Part shown: in pieces, positions 40,957 through 50,112 of the stretch | Layout of the letters: each line of letters opens with the position of its first letter | How positions within the stretch are numbered: position 1 is the stretch's first letter | Assembly: GCA_911810475.1 (NCBI GenBank) | Contig: OU461276.1 | Coordinates: 2,667,501-2,731,500, forward strand | Direction: 5' to 3' | Source: Candidatus Celerinatantimonas neptuna | GTDB taxonomy: Bacteria; Pseudomonadota; Gammaproteobacteria; Enterobacterales; Celerinatantimonadaceae | DNA length: 64,000 nt | Program-made: the position numbers and the translations under genes | The notes under the pieces: generated by a model | Told to the model about the DNA's origin: nothing | Database searches by the model: none | Seen by the model: only the letters and a program-made list of their open reading frames with translations

Positions 40957-43575
40957 ATGAAGATGACTTCTGCTGAGATTAGGACAGCGTTTCTGGAGTA
41001 CTTTCATAGCAAAGGGCACCAGATTGTTCCAAGCAGCTCACTGGTTCCTCATAATGACCCGACTTTGTTATTTACTAATGCCGGGATGAATCAGTTTAAA
41101 GATACGTTTTTAGGGTTGGAAAAGCGCAGTTATCACCGAGCGACGACAGCACAGCGTTGTGTGAGGGCGGGTGGTAAGCATAATGATTTAGAGAATGTGG
41201 GGTATACAGCCCGACATCATACATTTTTTGAAATGATGGGAAACTTTAGTTTCGGTGATTATTTCAAACATGATGCGATTGCATTTGCCTGGGGTTTTTT
41301 AACCGAAATTCTTAAGTTGTCCCAAGAAAGATTATTAGTCACTGTCTACGCAGAAGATGACGAAGCTTATGATATTTGGGCTTCAGAAATAGGCATACCA
41401 GCTGATCGAATTATTCGTATTGGTGATAATAAAGGTGCGCGTTATGCCTCAGATAACTTCTGGCAGATGGGCGATACCGGACCTTGCGGACCAAGCAGTG
41501 AAATTTTTTATGACCATGGTGCGCATATCTGGGGAGGCCCTCCTGGATCACCTGAAGAAGATGGTGACCGGTTTATCGAAATTTGGAACCTGGTCTTTAT
41601 GCAGTTTAACCGCCAGGCTGACGGAACTTTGAATCCACTGCCGAAACCATCTGTTGATACCGGAATGGGATTGGAGCGAATGGCTGCTATTTTGCAAGGT
41701 GTCCATTCGAACTATGAGATCGATATTTTCCAGGATTTAATCCATTGTGCAGCAAAAATCATTGGTACAGATGATTTAGATAGTAAATCGCTGCGCGTGA
41801 TTGCTGACCATATTCGATCGTGTAGTTTCTTGATTGCTGATGGTGTGATGCCTTCGAATGAAGGCCGGGGATATGTTCTACGACGCATTATTCGCAGGGC
41901 TGTTCGTCATGGTAATAAACTGGGCTGTCAGGAAATATTCTTCTATAAATTGGTTGATGAACTGGCTCGCCTGATGGGGGATGCGTACCCCGAACTTAAT
42001 GCGCAGCAGCAGATGATTGAAAAAGTGTTGCGTCTAGAAGAAGAACAGTTTGCGAAAACTTTAGAGCGTGGGCTGCAAATTTTAGATGAAGCGCTGTCTT
42101 CATTAGATAGTCGTGAGATCCCCGGTGAACTGGTTTTCAAATTGTATGATACCTATGGTTTCCCTGCTGATTTAACCGCTGATGTTGCTCGTGAACGCGA
42201 TTTTACGATTGATGAGGCGGGTTTTGATCAGGCGATGAATGCACAGCGCCAACGGGCTAAGCAGGCCAGTCAATTTGATGTTGACTATGGTGTCAATATT
42301 AAAGTTGATCATAAAACTGAATTTTTAGGGTATCAGCAGCTTGATGCTGATGCACTTGTTGTTGGTTTATACCAGAATGGCCAGTCTGTTGAATTGGTTC
42401 GCTCCGGTGATGTCCAGATTGTCTTGGATAAAACGCCTTTTTATGCTGAATCCGGTGGTCAAGTCGGTGATCGCGGTGCCTTAAGTTTTAACGGTGGCAG
42501 CGCGAAGGTAACGGATACAACCAAAACCGGAGATGCATTTATTCATCATGCGCAGATCAACGGTGGCGTTTTGTCATTGAACGATGCGGTTAAAACGAGT
42601 GTTGATTCTCGTAAACGCCAGGCAACTGCGTTGAATCATTCGGTGACGCATCTGTTACATGCTGCATTACGACAAGTTCTCGGAACGCATGTGAGTCAAA
42701 AAGGGTCACTGGTTGAAGCATCCAGATTACGGTTTGACTTCTCTCATTTGGAAGCAATTGACCCTGAAACGTTGGCAACAATTGAGCACTTGGTTAATGA
42801 ACAGATCCGTTTAGATTTACCAGTAACGACTGAAGTGATGGCTATTGAAGACGCTAAAAAAGCGGGGGCAATGGCTTTGTTCGGTGAAAAATATAGTGAT
42901 GAAGTTCGTGTCGTTAAAATGGGCAACTTTTCAACGGAGCTGTGCGGTGGAACCCACGTCAAACGAAGTGGTGAAATCGGTTTATTTAAAATTATCCACG
43001 AAACAGGTATTGCGGCTGGGATTCGTAGAATCGAAGCGGTTACAGGCCAATTTGCTGTGCAATATATTCAGAAAATGGAACATCAGTTACAGGCTGCAGC
43101 TTCTGAACTGAAAGGAGATTTGTTTACTGTTGCCGAGCGGATTGAGCATCAACAGGAACGAACCCGGAGTCTTGAAAAAGAACTTGCGCAATTGAAAGCT
43201 AAATTGGCTGCACAGGCCGGATCAAATCTTTTGGATCAAGTCCAGACAATGGGGGATGTGAAAGTTCTAGTTGCTGATCTGGAAGGTGTTGAAGCTAAAT
43301 CACTCCGGACAACTTTGGATGATCTGAAAGTTAAACTTAACAGCGGTATTGTTGTGTTAGGTACAGCAAATGGCGATAAGGTCAATCTGATTGCTGGTGT
43401 GACGAAGGATTTAACCTCTAAAGTAAAAGCTGGTGAGCTGGTGAATATTGCTGCTGAGCAGGTTGGAGGCCGCGGTGGTGGGCGTCCTGATATGGCTCAG
43501 GCTGGTGGTTCGAACCCTGCTGCGTTGCCAGAGGCATTAAATGCAGCGCGTCTTTGGTTACAGAATCAACTCTAG
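40957..43575 (+). CDS. alaS: Alanyl-tRNA synthetase
   Basis: Charges tRNA-Ala. The class II catalytic core begins [18 protein letters not shown] and includes [16 protein letters not shown]. The editing domain has [16 protein letters not shown] and the zinc motif [16 protein letters not shown]. The C-terminal glycine-rich end [15 protein letters not shown] is intact. Length is 872 residues against 876 in E. coli. Followed by lysC after 28 nt, the conserved alaS-lysC-csrA order of many marine gammaproteobacteria. Confidence 0.97.
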   Translation: MKMTSAEIRTAFLEYFHSKGHQIVPSSSLVPHNDPTLLFTNAGMNQFKDTFLGLEKRSYHRATTAQRCVRAGGKHNDLENVGYTARHHTFFEMMGNFSFGDYFKHDAIAFAWGFLTEILKLSQERLLVTVYAEDDEAYDIWASEIGIPADRIIRIGDNKGARYASDNFWQMGDTGPCGPSSEIFYDHGAHIWGGPPGSPEEDGDRFIEIWNLVFMQFNRQADGTLNPLPKPSVDTGMGLERMAAILQGVHSNYEIDIFQDLIHCAAKIIGTDDLDSKSLRVIADHIRSCSFLIADGVMPSNEGRGYVLRRIIRRAVRHGNKLGCQEIFFYKLVDELARLMGDAYPELNAQQQMIEKVLRLEEEQFAKTLERGLQILDEALSSLDSREIPGELVFKLYDTYGFPADLTADVARERDFTIDEAGFDQAMNAQRQRAKQASQFDVDYGVNIKVDHKTEFLGYQQLDADALVVGLYQNGQSVELVRSGDVQIVLDKTPFYAESGGQVGDRGALSFNGGSAKVTDTTKTGDAFIHHAQINGGVLSLNDAVKTSVDSRKRQATALNHSVTHLLHAALRQVLGTHVSQKGSLVEASRLRFDFSHLEAIDPETLATIEHLVNEQIRLDLPVTTEVMAIEDAKKAGAMALFGEKYSDEVRVVKMGNFSTELCGGTHVKRSGEIGLFKIIHETGIAAGIRRIEAVTGQFAVQYIQKMEHQLQAAASELKGDLFTVAERIEHQQERTRSLEKELAQLKAKLAAQAGSNLLDQVQTMGDVKVLVADLEGVEAKSLRTTLDDLKVKLNSGIVVLGTANGDKVNLIAGVTKDLTSKVKAGELVNIAAEQVGGRGGGRPDMAQAGGSNPAALPEALNAARLWLQNQL

Positions 43576-43603
43576 CTCAATTATTTCACTAAAAGGATCA
43601 TAA

Positions 43604-44842
43604 GTGGCTTTATTGGTGCAAAAATATGGCGGGACTTCGGTTGGCTCTCTGGAGAGGATCGAATCCGTTGCCAAACGGGTTTCGCGGTTTCGTAGTCAAG
43701 GGGATGATGTTGTCGTGGTTGTCTCTGCTATGTCTGGTGAAACGAATCGATTACTGGAAATGGCAGACGCTCTGGATATGCAAGCCTGCGCACGAGAAAA
43801 AGATGTTCTTGTGTCGACAGGAGAGCAGGTCACGATTGCATTACTTACTATTGCTCTACAGAAAATAGGTTGTGATGCTGTTTCTATGACTGGTGACCAA
43901 CTTCGGATGCATACCGATGGTGCTCATGGTAAGGCTCGTATTACGCAGGTTGATGATGCTCCTTTGCAGCATCATCTTAAACAAGGGCGTGTTGTTGTGG
44001 TCGCCGGTTTTCAGGGAAGGGCTCCGGATAATAGTATTACCACATTAGGGCGCGGTGGTAGTGATACGACGGCGGTTGCAATTGCAGCGGCTATCAAAGC
44101 TAATGAGTGTCAAATTTATACTGATGTTGATGGTGTTTATACGACGGATCCAAGGGTTGAACCAAGAGCCAGACGGTTAAGCTCGATTACCTTTGAAGAG
44201 ATGTTGGAAATGGCAAGTTTGGGAGCGAAAGTTCTACAGATCCGTTCAGTTGAATTCGCTGGGAAATACAATGTTCCGCTAAGAGTGTTGTCTTCATTTG
44301 AAGAAAATAGTCAGGGCACGTTAATCACATATGAGAGGAAGGAAATGGAATCACCGGTCATTTCAGGGATAGCGTTTATGCGGGATACAGCCAGCTTGAC
44401 CGTATTGGGGATATTTGATAAGCCGGCTGTTGCTGCGTCTATTCTGGATCCTATAGGCGATGCTCATATTGATGTCGATATGATTGTTCAAAATAGTATG
44501 GGAGATGGAACTGCTGATTTTACTTTTACGGTAAACCGCAGGGATTATCAAAAAGCCAAGTCCCTTCTGGAAAAATCTGCACAAAATATGGGAGCAGGGA
44601 CAGTTCATGGGAACGATCGTATTGCAAAATTGTCTATTGTTGGTGTTGGTATGATGAATCACCCCGGAGTGGCTAAGAAAATGTTTGATACATTAGGCCA
44701 AGAAGGGATTAATATGGAACTTATTTCTACGTCAGAAATTAAAGTTTCCGTTATTATAGATGAAAAATATTTGGAGTTGGGTGTTCGAGCACTACATCGG
44801 GCGTTTGAATTAGAAAATATTGCTGTAGACGAAAATGTTTAG
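43604..44842 (+). CDS. lysC: Aspartate kinase
   Basis: Phosphorylates aspartate, the first step to lysine, threonine and methionine. The N-terminal kinase motif QKYGGTSVGSLERI, GRGGSDTTAVAIAAAI and YTDVDGVYTTDPR are intact. Two ACT domains at the C-terminus (from about residue 265, SLTVLGIFDKPAVAA and IVGVGMMNHPGVAKKMF) give feedback control. Start is GTG at 43604 behind AAAAGGATCA. Length is 412 residues, the short monofunctional type. Confidence 0.94.
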   Translation: MALLVQKYGGTSVGSLERIESVAKRVSRFRSQGDDVVVVVSAMSGETNRLLEMADALDMQACAREKDVLVSTGEQVTIALLTIALQKIGCDAVSMTGDQLRMHTDGAHGKARITQVDDAPLQHHLKQGRVVVVAGFQGRAPDNSITTLGRGGSDTTAVAIAAAIKANECQIYTDVDGVYTTDPRVEPRARRLSSITFEEMLEMASLGAKVLQIRSVEFAGKYNVPLRVLSSFEENSQGTLITYERKEMESPVISGIAFMRDTASLTVLGIFDKPAVAASILDPIGDAHIDVDMIVQNSMGDGTADFTFTVNRRDYQKAKSLLEKSAQNMGAGTVHGNDRIAKLSIVGVGMMNHPGVAKKMFDTLGQEGINMELISTSEIKVSVIIDEKYLELGVRALHRAFELENIAVDENV

Positions 44843-44945
44843 TTATGGTGGTATTGGATAATCCATATAGTTTATCAAATGGGATTGGCCTTATTATAGA
44901 TATATTGATTGAGGGCAAATTTCTCAGGATTTTAAGGAGCAACGA

Positions 44946-45137
44946 ATGCTTATTTTAACTCGTAGAGTTGGGGAAACACTGATGATCGGTGATGAAGTCA
45001 CCGTGACTGTTCTTGGTGTTAAGGGGAATCAAGTTCGCATTGGTGTTAATGCTCCCAAAGAAGTGTCTGTTCATCGTGAAGAGATTTATATGCGGATTCA
45101 AGCCGAAAAAAATGCAACCCAAGCTGCTAATGGCTAG
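44946..45137 (+). CDS. csrA: Carbon storage regulator CsrA
   Basis: Dimeric RNA-binding protein that blocks translation at GGA-containing leaders and is titrated by Csr small RNAs under BarA/UvrY control. The sequence [20 protein letters not shown] and [16 protein letters not shown] are typical. Length is 63 residues against 61 in E. coli. Good ribosome binding site (AAGGAG) just before the ATG, which itself could be a CsrA target. A terminator follows. Confidence 0.97.
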   Translation: MLILTRRVGETLMIGDEVTVTVLGVKGNQVRIGVNAPKEVSVHREEIYMRIQAEKNATQAANG

Positions 45138-45169
45138 TTGTCTAGTTTATTCTTGAATCTGTTTTTCTA

Positions 45170-45196
45170 AAAAGGAAGCATAAAGCTTCCTTTTTT
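45170..45196 (+). terminator. Terminator after csrA
   Basis: AAAGGAAGC, loop ATAAA, then GCTTCCTTT and a T run (TTTTTTATT), starting about 33 nt after the csrA stop. Confidence 0.85.
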
Positions 45197-45516
45197 ATTG
45201 ATGACAACATAAATTATCATCAATAAAGCATCTTTTATAGAGGCTGGGACTGTTAATCAAAGTGATGTCTGCTGCCCGATTATGATTTTGCGGTGATTTT
45301 GACAACCGTTATATTGATAGCAAATTTACATTAAAGTGACTTGATAGAATCTGACTTACTATGGTTTTTGATGTGTTCTGTGGCCATTTAGTTGATTTTA
45401 TATTCGTTATAAAAGCTGATAGGATCTGCTTTGGTCGTTTGCTGAGCAAACAGTAATGAATTCAAAAAAAATGTTTGACTAAATTTTTTTAGGCAGTAAT
45501 ATCTGCACCCAATCCC
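45197..45516. other. csrA-tRNA intergenic region
   Basis: About 320 bp with no supported gene. The distal end holds the tRNA operon promoter (listed). The rest is AT-rich with a small ATGACAACATAAATTATCAT dyad near 45200. Confidence 0.45.
45475..45502 (+). promoter_or_regulatory. Promoter of the tRNA-Ser/Arg operon
   Basis: TTGACT (45475-45480) and TAATAT (45497-45502) are 16 bp apart, with a GC-rich discriminator-like CTGCACCC before the first tRNA. It should transcribe all four tRNAs as one unit. Confidence 0.65.
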
Positions 45517-45609
45517 GGTGAGGTGGCCGAGCGGCTGAAGGCGCTCCCCTGCTAAGGGAGTATAGGGTTTATAGCCCTATCGAGGGTTCGAATCCCTCCC
45601 TCACCGCCA
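45517..45609 (+). tRNA. tRNA-Ser (GCT)
   Basis: 93-nt class II tRNA. The acceptor GGTGAGG pairs with CCTCACC, discriminator G, encoded CCA. Anticodon GCT in CCCCTGCTAAGGG. A long variable arm (TATAGGGTTTATAGCCCTAT) is typical of serine, followed by the GGTTCGAATCC T arm. Confidence 0.96.
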
Positions 45610-45617
45610 TTTAAGAT

Positions 45618-45694
45618 GCGTGTGTAGCTCAGCTGGATAGAGTACCTGGCTACGAACCAGGCGGTCGGAGGTTCGAATCCTTCCACACGCACCA
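45618..45694 (+). tRNA. tRNA-Arg (ACG), copy 1
   Basis: 77-nt tRNA with acceptor GCGTGTG/CACACGC, encoded ACCA end, anticodon ACG in CTGGCTACGAACCAG (A34 expected to be edited to inosine) and T arm GGTTCGAATCC. First of three identical copies. Confidence 0.96.
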
Positions 45695-45726
45695 TTAGAT
45701 CGGATTAAGTTATTACTGCTTTATAT

Positions 45727-45803
45727 GCGTGTGTAGCTCAGCTGGATAGAGTACCTGGCTACGAACCAGGCGGTCGGAGGTTCGAATCCTTCCACACGCA
45801 CCA
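45727..45803 (+). tRNA. tRNA-Arg (ACG), copy 2
   Basis: Identical in sequence to the copy at 45618-45694, 32 nt downstream. The preceding dinucleotide AT is shared by all three copies; the rest of the spacers differs. Confidence 0.96.
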
Positions 45804-45841
45804 TTTCCCAGTATTAACAAGATGTTTTTGTATTATGACAT

Positions 45842-45918
45842 GCGTGTGTAGCTCAGCTGGATAGAGTACCTGGCTACGAACCAGGCGGTCGGAGGTTCGA
45901 ATCCTTCCACACGCACCA
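45842..45918 (+). tRNA. tRNA-Arg (ACG), copy 3
   Basis: Third identical copy, 38 nt after the second. E. coli carries several Arg-ACG tRNAs behind tRNA-Ser-GCT next to csrA, so the cluster is ancestral. Confidence 0.96.
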
Positions 45919-46000
45919 TCCTTTTTTCTTGCCATTCCTGAGTTTATCCTTTAAGGGTTATCGTTTAATTTTGTTTATGTCATCCTTTATGAGTTATATC

Positions 46001-46030
46001 ATTCTGTTAATTTTAAATAATTAACAGAAT
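46001..46030. terminator. 12-bp inverted repeat at the tRNA / small-membrane-gene junction
   Basis: ATTCTGTTAATT and its exact complement flank a TTAAAT loop between the tRNA cluster and the leftward small gene. The stem is AT-rich and neither strand has a clean T tract, so termination is likely by position but not proven. Confidence 0.45.
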
Positions 46031-46042
46031 AAGATGGTCATG

Positions 46043-46225
46043 TTAACCAAGGATATTATATCCGGTTAGTATCATCATAATGATTAAAAAGCCAATAATG
46101 GCTAGCCCCAGACCTCCAATCCCATAAAATCCTTTTATAATGGTTTCCACCGGAAGTTTGAAGATTATCCCGAGTACGATCCAACCGAATGCTAAGATCA
46201 AAGGTATTAAAAAAAGTCGGGCCAT
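46043..46225 (-). CDS. Small membrane protein, function unknown
   Basis: 60-residue product made almost entirely of two membrane segments (about residues 4-22 and 33-56) joined by a short KLPVETIIKG linker. I do not recognise a named family. It is alone on the minus strand between the tRNA cluster and yqaB, and GAGGTC upstream may be a ribosome binding site. The clean hydrophobic pattern supports a real gene. Confidence 0.6.
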   Translation of the reverse strand: MARLFLIPLILAFGWIVLGIIFKLPVETIIKGFYGIGGLGLAIIGFLIIMMILTGYNILG

Positions 46226-46553
46226 ATTGAGGTCTCATTAATAAACTCTTATTCAATATTAGTTGATTAACGGAAAATCATGAACCGTTTTAGTGTTTCG
46301 TGACGGTTATAATAGTCAGTTGTGTCTAATTACGGTTAAGATAGCTTTATCTTGGAGATAAGTATGTTTTTGAGCGTGATTCAACCTGAGCTTTATTACC
46401 GATTAGAAAATTATCGTCATTAACGTGCATAAGTGATTAGAGTCTGCATTTTTTATCCCGAGCTGGCATCTGTATTATTGTGGTAATCATTTTGATGATA
46501 AAGCAATTATCAGGTGATTGATTTTTATATAAATATCTTTGTTTTGAGGTTTT
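46226..46553. other. Intergenic region upstream of yqaB
   Basis: 328 bp between the divergent small membrane gene and yqaB. No gene, repeat or structured RNA was recognised. It is AT-rich, with a TTGAGG ribosome binding-like stretch before the yqaB ATG. Confidence 0.4.
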
Positions 46554-47150
46554 ATGTATTCTCGTTATCAAGCCCTTATTTTTGATATGGATGGCACAAT
46601 TATTAATTCATTGCCGACTCACCAAAAGGCATGGGAACAAATCCTTTGTAAGTATAAAATTCCATATACACCAAAACAAATGATTTACTTAAATGGTTGG
46701 CCATCATATCAAACTGTTGAATATCTGTGTCAGCAGGCAAATATTACAGAGATGGATATTGCACAGGTTAGTCAGGAGAAGGAACAGTTATATAATCGAT
46801 TAGCGCCTGATTCAGTCACAACAACGCCGGTGGTAGATATTGTTAAAGAGTATGCTTCTCAAAAGCTCTTAGCACTTGGTACCGGAGCTAGTACTAAAGA
46901 GGCAGTTAGACTCCTTACGATTCTTGGGATTAAAAATTATTTTCAGGCTATTGTTGGTGCTGATCAGGTTATTGATCATAAACCGGCGCCAGATACATTT
47001 TTGCAATGTGCCAGTTTATTAGCTGTTAAACCAGAAGATTGCATTGTTTTTGAAGATGCAGAAGCCGGATTTAGCGCAGCGAAGAGTGCCGGTATGGACT
47101 TCGTAGATGCCAGAACAATCTGGCAGGGGAATTATTTTATAAACGCGTAG
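46554..47150 (+). CDS. yqaB: HAD-family sugar-phosphate phosphatase (YqaB-like)
   Basis: HAD hydrolase subclass with a helical cap. The nucleophile motif is FDMDGTIINSLPTHQKAWEQ, motif II is LGTGAS, and motifs III/IV are HKPAPDTFLQCA and CIVFEDAEAGFSAAKSAGMD. Family members dephosphorylate fructose-1-phosphate or act as beta-phosphoglucomutases. The position between the csrA-tRNA cluster and gshA and the length (198 against 188) match E. coli yqaB. Confidence 0.85.
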   Translation: MYSRYQALIFDMDGTIINSLPTHQKAWEQILCKYKIPYTPKQMIYLNGWPSYQTVEYLCQQANITEMDIAQVSQEKEQLYNRLAPDSVTTTPVVDIVKEYASQKLLALGTGASTKEAVRLLTILGIKNYFQAIVGADQVIDHKPAPDTFLQCASLLAVKPEDCIVFEDAEAGFSAAKSAGMDFVDARTIWQGNYFINA

Positions 47151-47258
47151 CAATAACTTGATTATTGATCGATAGAATTTCCCTCACCGAGTAATTTGTT
47201 AGGGTGATTGGATCTTTAATGCTATAACCTATATGCTAAATCAATATTTTATTTGTTT

Positions 47259-48836
47259 ATGAGATTTAGCTTGAATCAGGATTATTCTGACCGTTTAAAT
47301 AAGCTGCTTGAACATAAACCGGTCAATTTAGGACGGCGGATCGGCAGAGGAATCGAGCGGGAAGCGCTACGTATTCAACCTAACGGTTATTTGGCCAAAA
47401 CGCCTCACCCCCGACAAAAATTGGGGAGTAATCTGACTCACCCATTAATTACTACAGACTATTCTGAAAGTCTGCTGGAGTTTATTACTCCTGTGAGCCG
47501 AAATCATCAGCAATTGATGGTTTCACTACGAGATATTCATAGTTTTGCGCTTAAGTCTTTAGGCAATGAAGCGCTATGGCCAATGAGTATGCCTTGTTTT
47601 GTTCAGGATGAGGCTGAGATCCCGTTAGCCCGGTACGGAACATCAAATATCGGTGTTATGAAGTATCTTTATCGGCAGGGGTTAAAAAATCGTTATGGTA
47701 GCCCCATGCAGATCATCGCGGGGCTCCATTACAATTTTTCATTACCCGATGAGTTTTGGCCTAAGTGGCAGCAATTATTAGGTGATGAAAGTCCTTTGCA
47801 GACATTTATTTCTGAACAATATATGGGACTCATTCGTAATTTTTATCGATATGGATGGGTTATTCCATACTGGTTTGGTGCCTCACCAGCCCTTTGTCGC
47901 AGTTTTTTACAAGGCAAGACTGACGGATTCGATTTTCAAACTATTGGTCAAGGAAGCTTATATCTGCCATATGCGACTTCCTTGCGAATGAGTGATCTTG
48001 GATATACCAGTAATGCCCAATCCAGTCTTCATATTAGTTATAACTCTTTAGATGAATATGTGCAGAGTGTACGTAGAGCAACTCAGACTTTTTCGGATGA
48101 ATTTGCAAATATTGGTGTGAAAGTTGATGGCGAATACCGCCAATTGAACGCGAATATTTTGCAGATTGAAAATGAGCTTTATGCGCCTATTCGGGCAAAA
48201 CGTACCGCAAGTTCAGGTCAGTCACCATCGCGAGCTTTACATGAGCAAGGTGTTGAATATATTGAGGTTAGATCGCTGGATCTTAACCCATTTGTACCTG
48301 AAGGAGTGGCATCGAATCAGCTACAGTTTATTGATGCGTTGTTATTGTGGTGTCTGGTTATGCCTTCACCTTCGTTTGGAGAAGATGAATTACAACAATG
48401 CCGTTCTAACCTGAGCTTAATTGCGACGCAGGGGCGAAACCCATCCCTCAAGCTGTCCATTGAAGGGCAAGATAAATTAGTAACAACCTGGCTTGAGGAG
48501 ATCATGAACGGCATGAAAGGGATATCTCACTTATTGTTAGGTGACGAGTTTGTCGAAGCGATTCATAGTGTTCAACAGCATTTGCCACTTTCAGAGCAAT
48601 TATTATCTCAATTACTTGAGCACAATGAAGATAACGGACGATTAGCGCTTAAGTTGTCTCAAACTCATAGGAAGAGTATTCTGGATAACAGTTTATCTTT
48701 CTGGGATGAGAGTACTTTACAAGAGATGGTTCAAAAAAGTATAGATGATCAGCGGGCTATAGAGGCGGCTGATTCACTATCGCTGGATGATTTTTTGAAC
48801 GATTATTTTCAGCGAGCGTCAGCTCCGTTAAATTAA
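47259..48836 (+). CDS. gshA: Glutamate-cysteine ligase
   Basis: First step of glutathione synthesis. RRIGRGIEREALRI, TTDYSESLLEFITPV, WPMSMPCFV, YGTSNIGVMKYLYRQGLKNR and GLHYNFSLP match the gammaproteobacterial GshA family. I chose the ATG at 47259; a TTG two codons earlier is also open. Length is about 525 residues against 518 in E. coli. Follows yqaB; the next gene starts 1 nt after its stop. Confidence 0.95.
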   Translation: MRFSLNQDYSDRLNKLLEHKPVNLGRRIGRGIEREALRIQPNGYLAKTPHPRQKLGSNLTHPLITTDYSESLLEFITPVSRNHQQLMVSLRDIHSFALKSLGNEALWPMSMPCFVQDEAEIPLARYGTSNIGVMKYLYRQGLKNRYGSPMQIIAGLHYNFSLPDEFWPKWQQLLGDESPLQTFISEQYMGLIRNFYRYGWVIPYWFGASPALCRSFLQGKTDGFDFQTIGQGSLYLPYATSLRMSDLGYTSNAQSSLHISYNSLDEYVQSVRRATQTFSDEFANIGVKVDGEYRQLNANILQIENELYAPIRAKRTASSGQSPSRALHEQGVEYIEVRSLDLNPFVPEGVASNQLQFIDALLLWCLVMPSPSFGEDELQQCRSNLSLIATQGRNPSLKLSIEGQDKLVTTWLEEIMNGMKGISHLLLGDEFVEAIHSVQQHLPLSEQLLSQLLEHNEDNGRLALKLSQTHRKSILDNSLSFWDESTLQEMVQKSIDDQRAIEAADSLSLDDFLNDYFQRASAPLN

Positions 48837-48837
48837 T

Positions 48838-49458
48838 ATGTGGCCTGTTCATCGATATTTGTTTGTTGCTGTTGCAATAATTTTTTTGGCGGGGTGTGCA
48901 ACCCCGCCACCCAGAAATCCGAATAATCTTTGTGATATCTTTCGCCAATATCATAGTTGGTATGAAGCTGCAAAAGATATGAATGAGCGATGGGGAACCC
49001 CGATTCAGGTGCCCATGGCGATTATCTATCAGGAGTCGCGTTTTCGTTCTGATGCTGAGCAGCCGATGAAGTATTTTTTAGGATTTATACCGATTGGTCG
49101 TGTATCTTCTGCGTATGGCTATAGTCAGGCTCAAGATGGTACATGGCGTGATTATCAACACGAAACCGGACGTTATGGGGCTGAGCGCGATGACTTTGCA
49201 GATGCGATTGATTTTATCGGTTGGTATACTTATAAAACTTATCAAATCAATAAAGTTTCAAAGTGGAATGCCAGAGACCAATACCTTAATTACCACGAAG
49301 GGTGGGGAGGTTACAGGCAGGGAACATATAAGCATAAACGCTGGTTGATCCGGGTTGCCGGTAAAGTTGGGCGAAGAGCAAGCCGTTATGGTGCGCAGTT
49401 CCATGAATGTAAAGATGAGCTGAACCACGGTTGGTTATACCGACTGTTCTTTGGATAA
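48838..49458 (+). CDS. Lipoprotein with lytic-transglycosylase-like (SLT) fold
   Basis: The N-terminal signal peptide ends at lipobox LAGC (near residue 20), so the protein is a lipoprotein. The body has MAIIYQESRFRSDAEQPMKY, with the ES pair of SLT goose-lysozyme-like enzymes, and SSAYGYSQAQDGTWRDY and YLNYHEGWGGYRQGTY. Homologues sit between gshA and luxS in vibrios and relatives. A peptidoglycan-cleaving role is inferred from the fold. Last gene of a short run with gshA; luxS follows after 44 nt. Confidence 0.82.
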   Translation: MWPVHRYLFVAVAIIFLAGCATPPPRNPNNLCDIFRQYHSWYEAAKDMNERWGTPIQVPMAIIYQESRFRSDAEQPMKYFLGFIPIGRVSSAYGYSQAQDGTWRDYQHETGRYGAERDDFADAIDFIGWYTYKTYQINKVSKWNARDQYLNYHEGWGGYRQGTYKHKRWLIRVAGKVGRRASRYGAQFHECKDELNHGWLYRLFFG

Positions 49459-49502
49459 ATTGAGTTGATGTCTGACCAAAAGGTCCAACAGAGGGACATA
49501 TT

Positions 49503-50012
49503 ATGCCGTTATTAGATAGTTTCAGAGTCGATCATACTCGTATGAATGCACCTGCAGTGCGTGTTGCTAAAACGATGACTACTCCAGGTAAAGATACAAT
49601 TACCGTGTTTGATTTACGTTATTGTGTGCCGAATCAGGAAATTTTACCTGAGAAAGGGATCCACACGTTAGAACATTTGTTTGCCGGATTTATGCGTAAC
49701 CATCTAAATTCAGATCATGTGGAAATTATTGATATTTCACCTATGGGGTGTCGAACCGGATTTTACATGAGTCTGATAGGTGAGCCTGGAGAGCAAAAAG
49801 TTGCTGACGCATGGCTTGCTTCAATGAAAGACGTATTGGGTGTCAAGTCTCAAAAAGAGATCCCAGAGCTGAATGAATATCAGTGTGGAACATATCATAT
49901 GCATTCACTGGATGAGGCTAAACAGATTGCTCAGAATATTTTGGATCGCGGTGTAAGTGTAAACCATAATGACGAGCTGAAGTTAAGTGAAGAGCAGTTG
50001 GCTGCCCTTTAG
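49503..50012 (+). CDS. luxS: S-ribosylhomocysteine lyase LuxS
   Basis: Splits S-ribosylhomocysteine into homocysteine and DPD, the AI-2 signal precursor, in the activated methyl cycle. The metal site [12 protein letters not shown] (two His) and the cysteine in [15 protein letters not shown] are intact. Length is 169 residues against 171 in E. coli. GAGGGAC precedes the ATG, and a strong hairpin follows. Confidence 0.97.
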   Translation: MPLLDSFRVDHTRMNAPAVRVAKTMTTPGKDTITVFDLRYCVPNQEILPEKGIHTLEHLFAGFMRNHLNSDHVEIIDISPMGCRTGFYMSLIGEPGEQKVADAWLASMKDVLGVKSQKEIPELNEYQCGTYHMHSLDEAKQIAQNILDRGVSVNHNDELKLSEEQLAAL

Positions 50013-50044
50013 ACTGACTTGACTGATGAGCCTGTCGGGCTGAA

Positions 50045-50076
50045 TTAAAAATCCGGCTAAAAAGCCGGATTTTTAA
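50045..50076. terminator. Bidirectional terminator between luxS and the CorB-like gene
   Basis: A perfect 14-bp stem (TTAAAAATCCGGCT with a four-A loop) has A and T tracts on either side of the GC core, so it works in both directions for convergent luxS and the CorB-like gene. Confidence 0.9.
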
Positions 50077-50112
50077 TTCTATAGATATAAAGTTTTGCTT
50101 AAAAACGAAATA

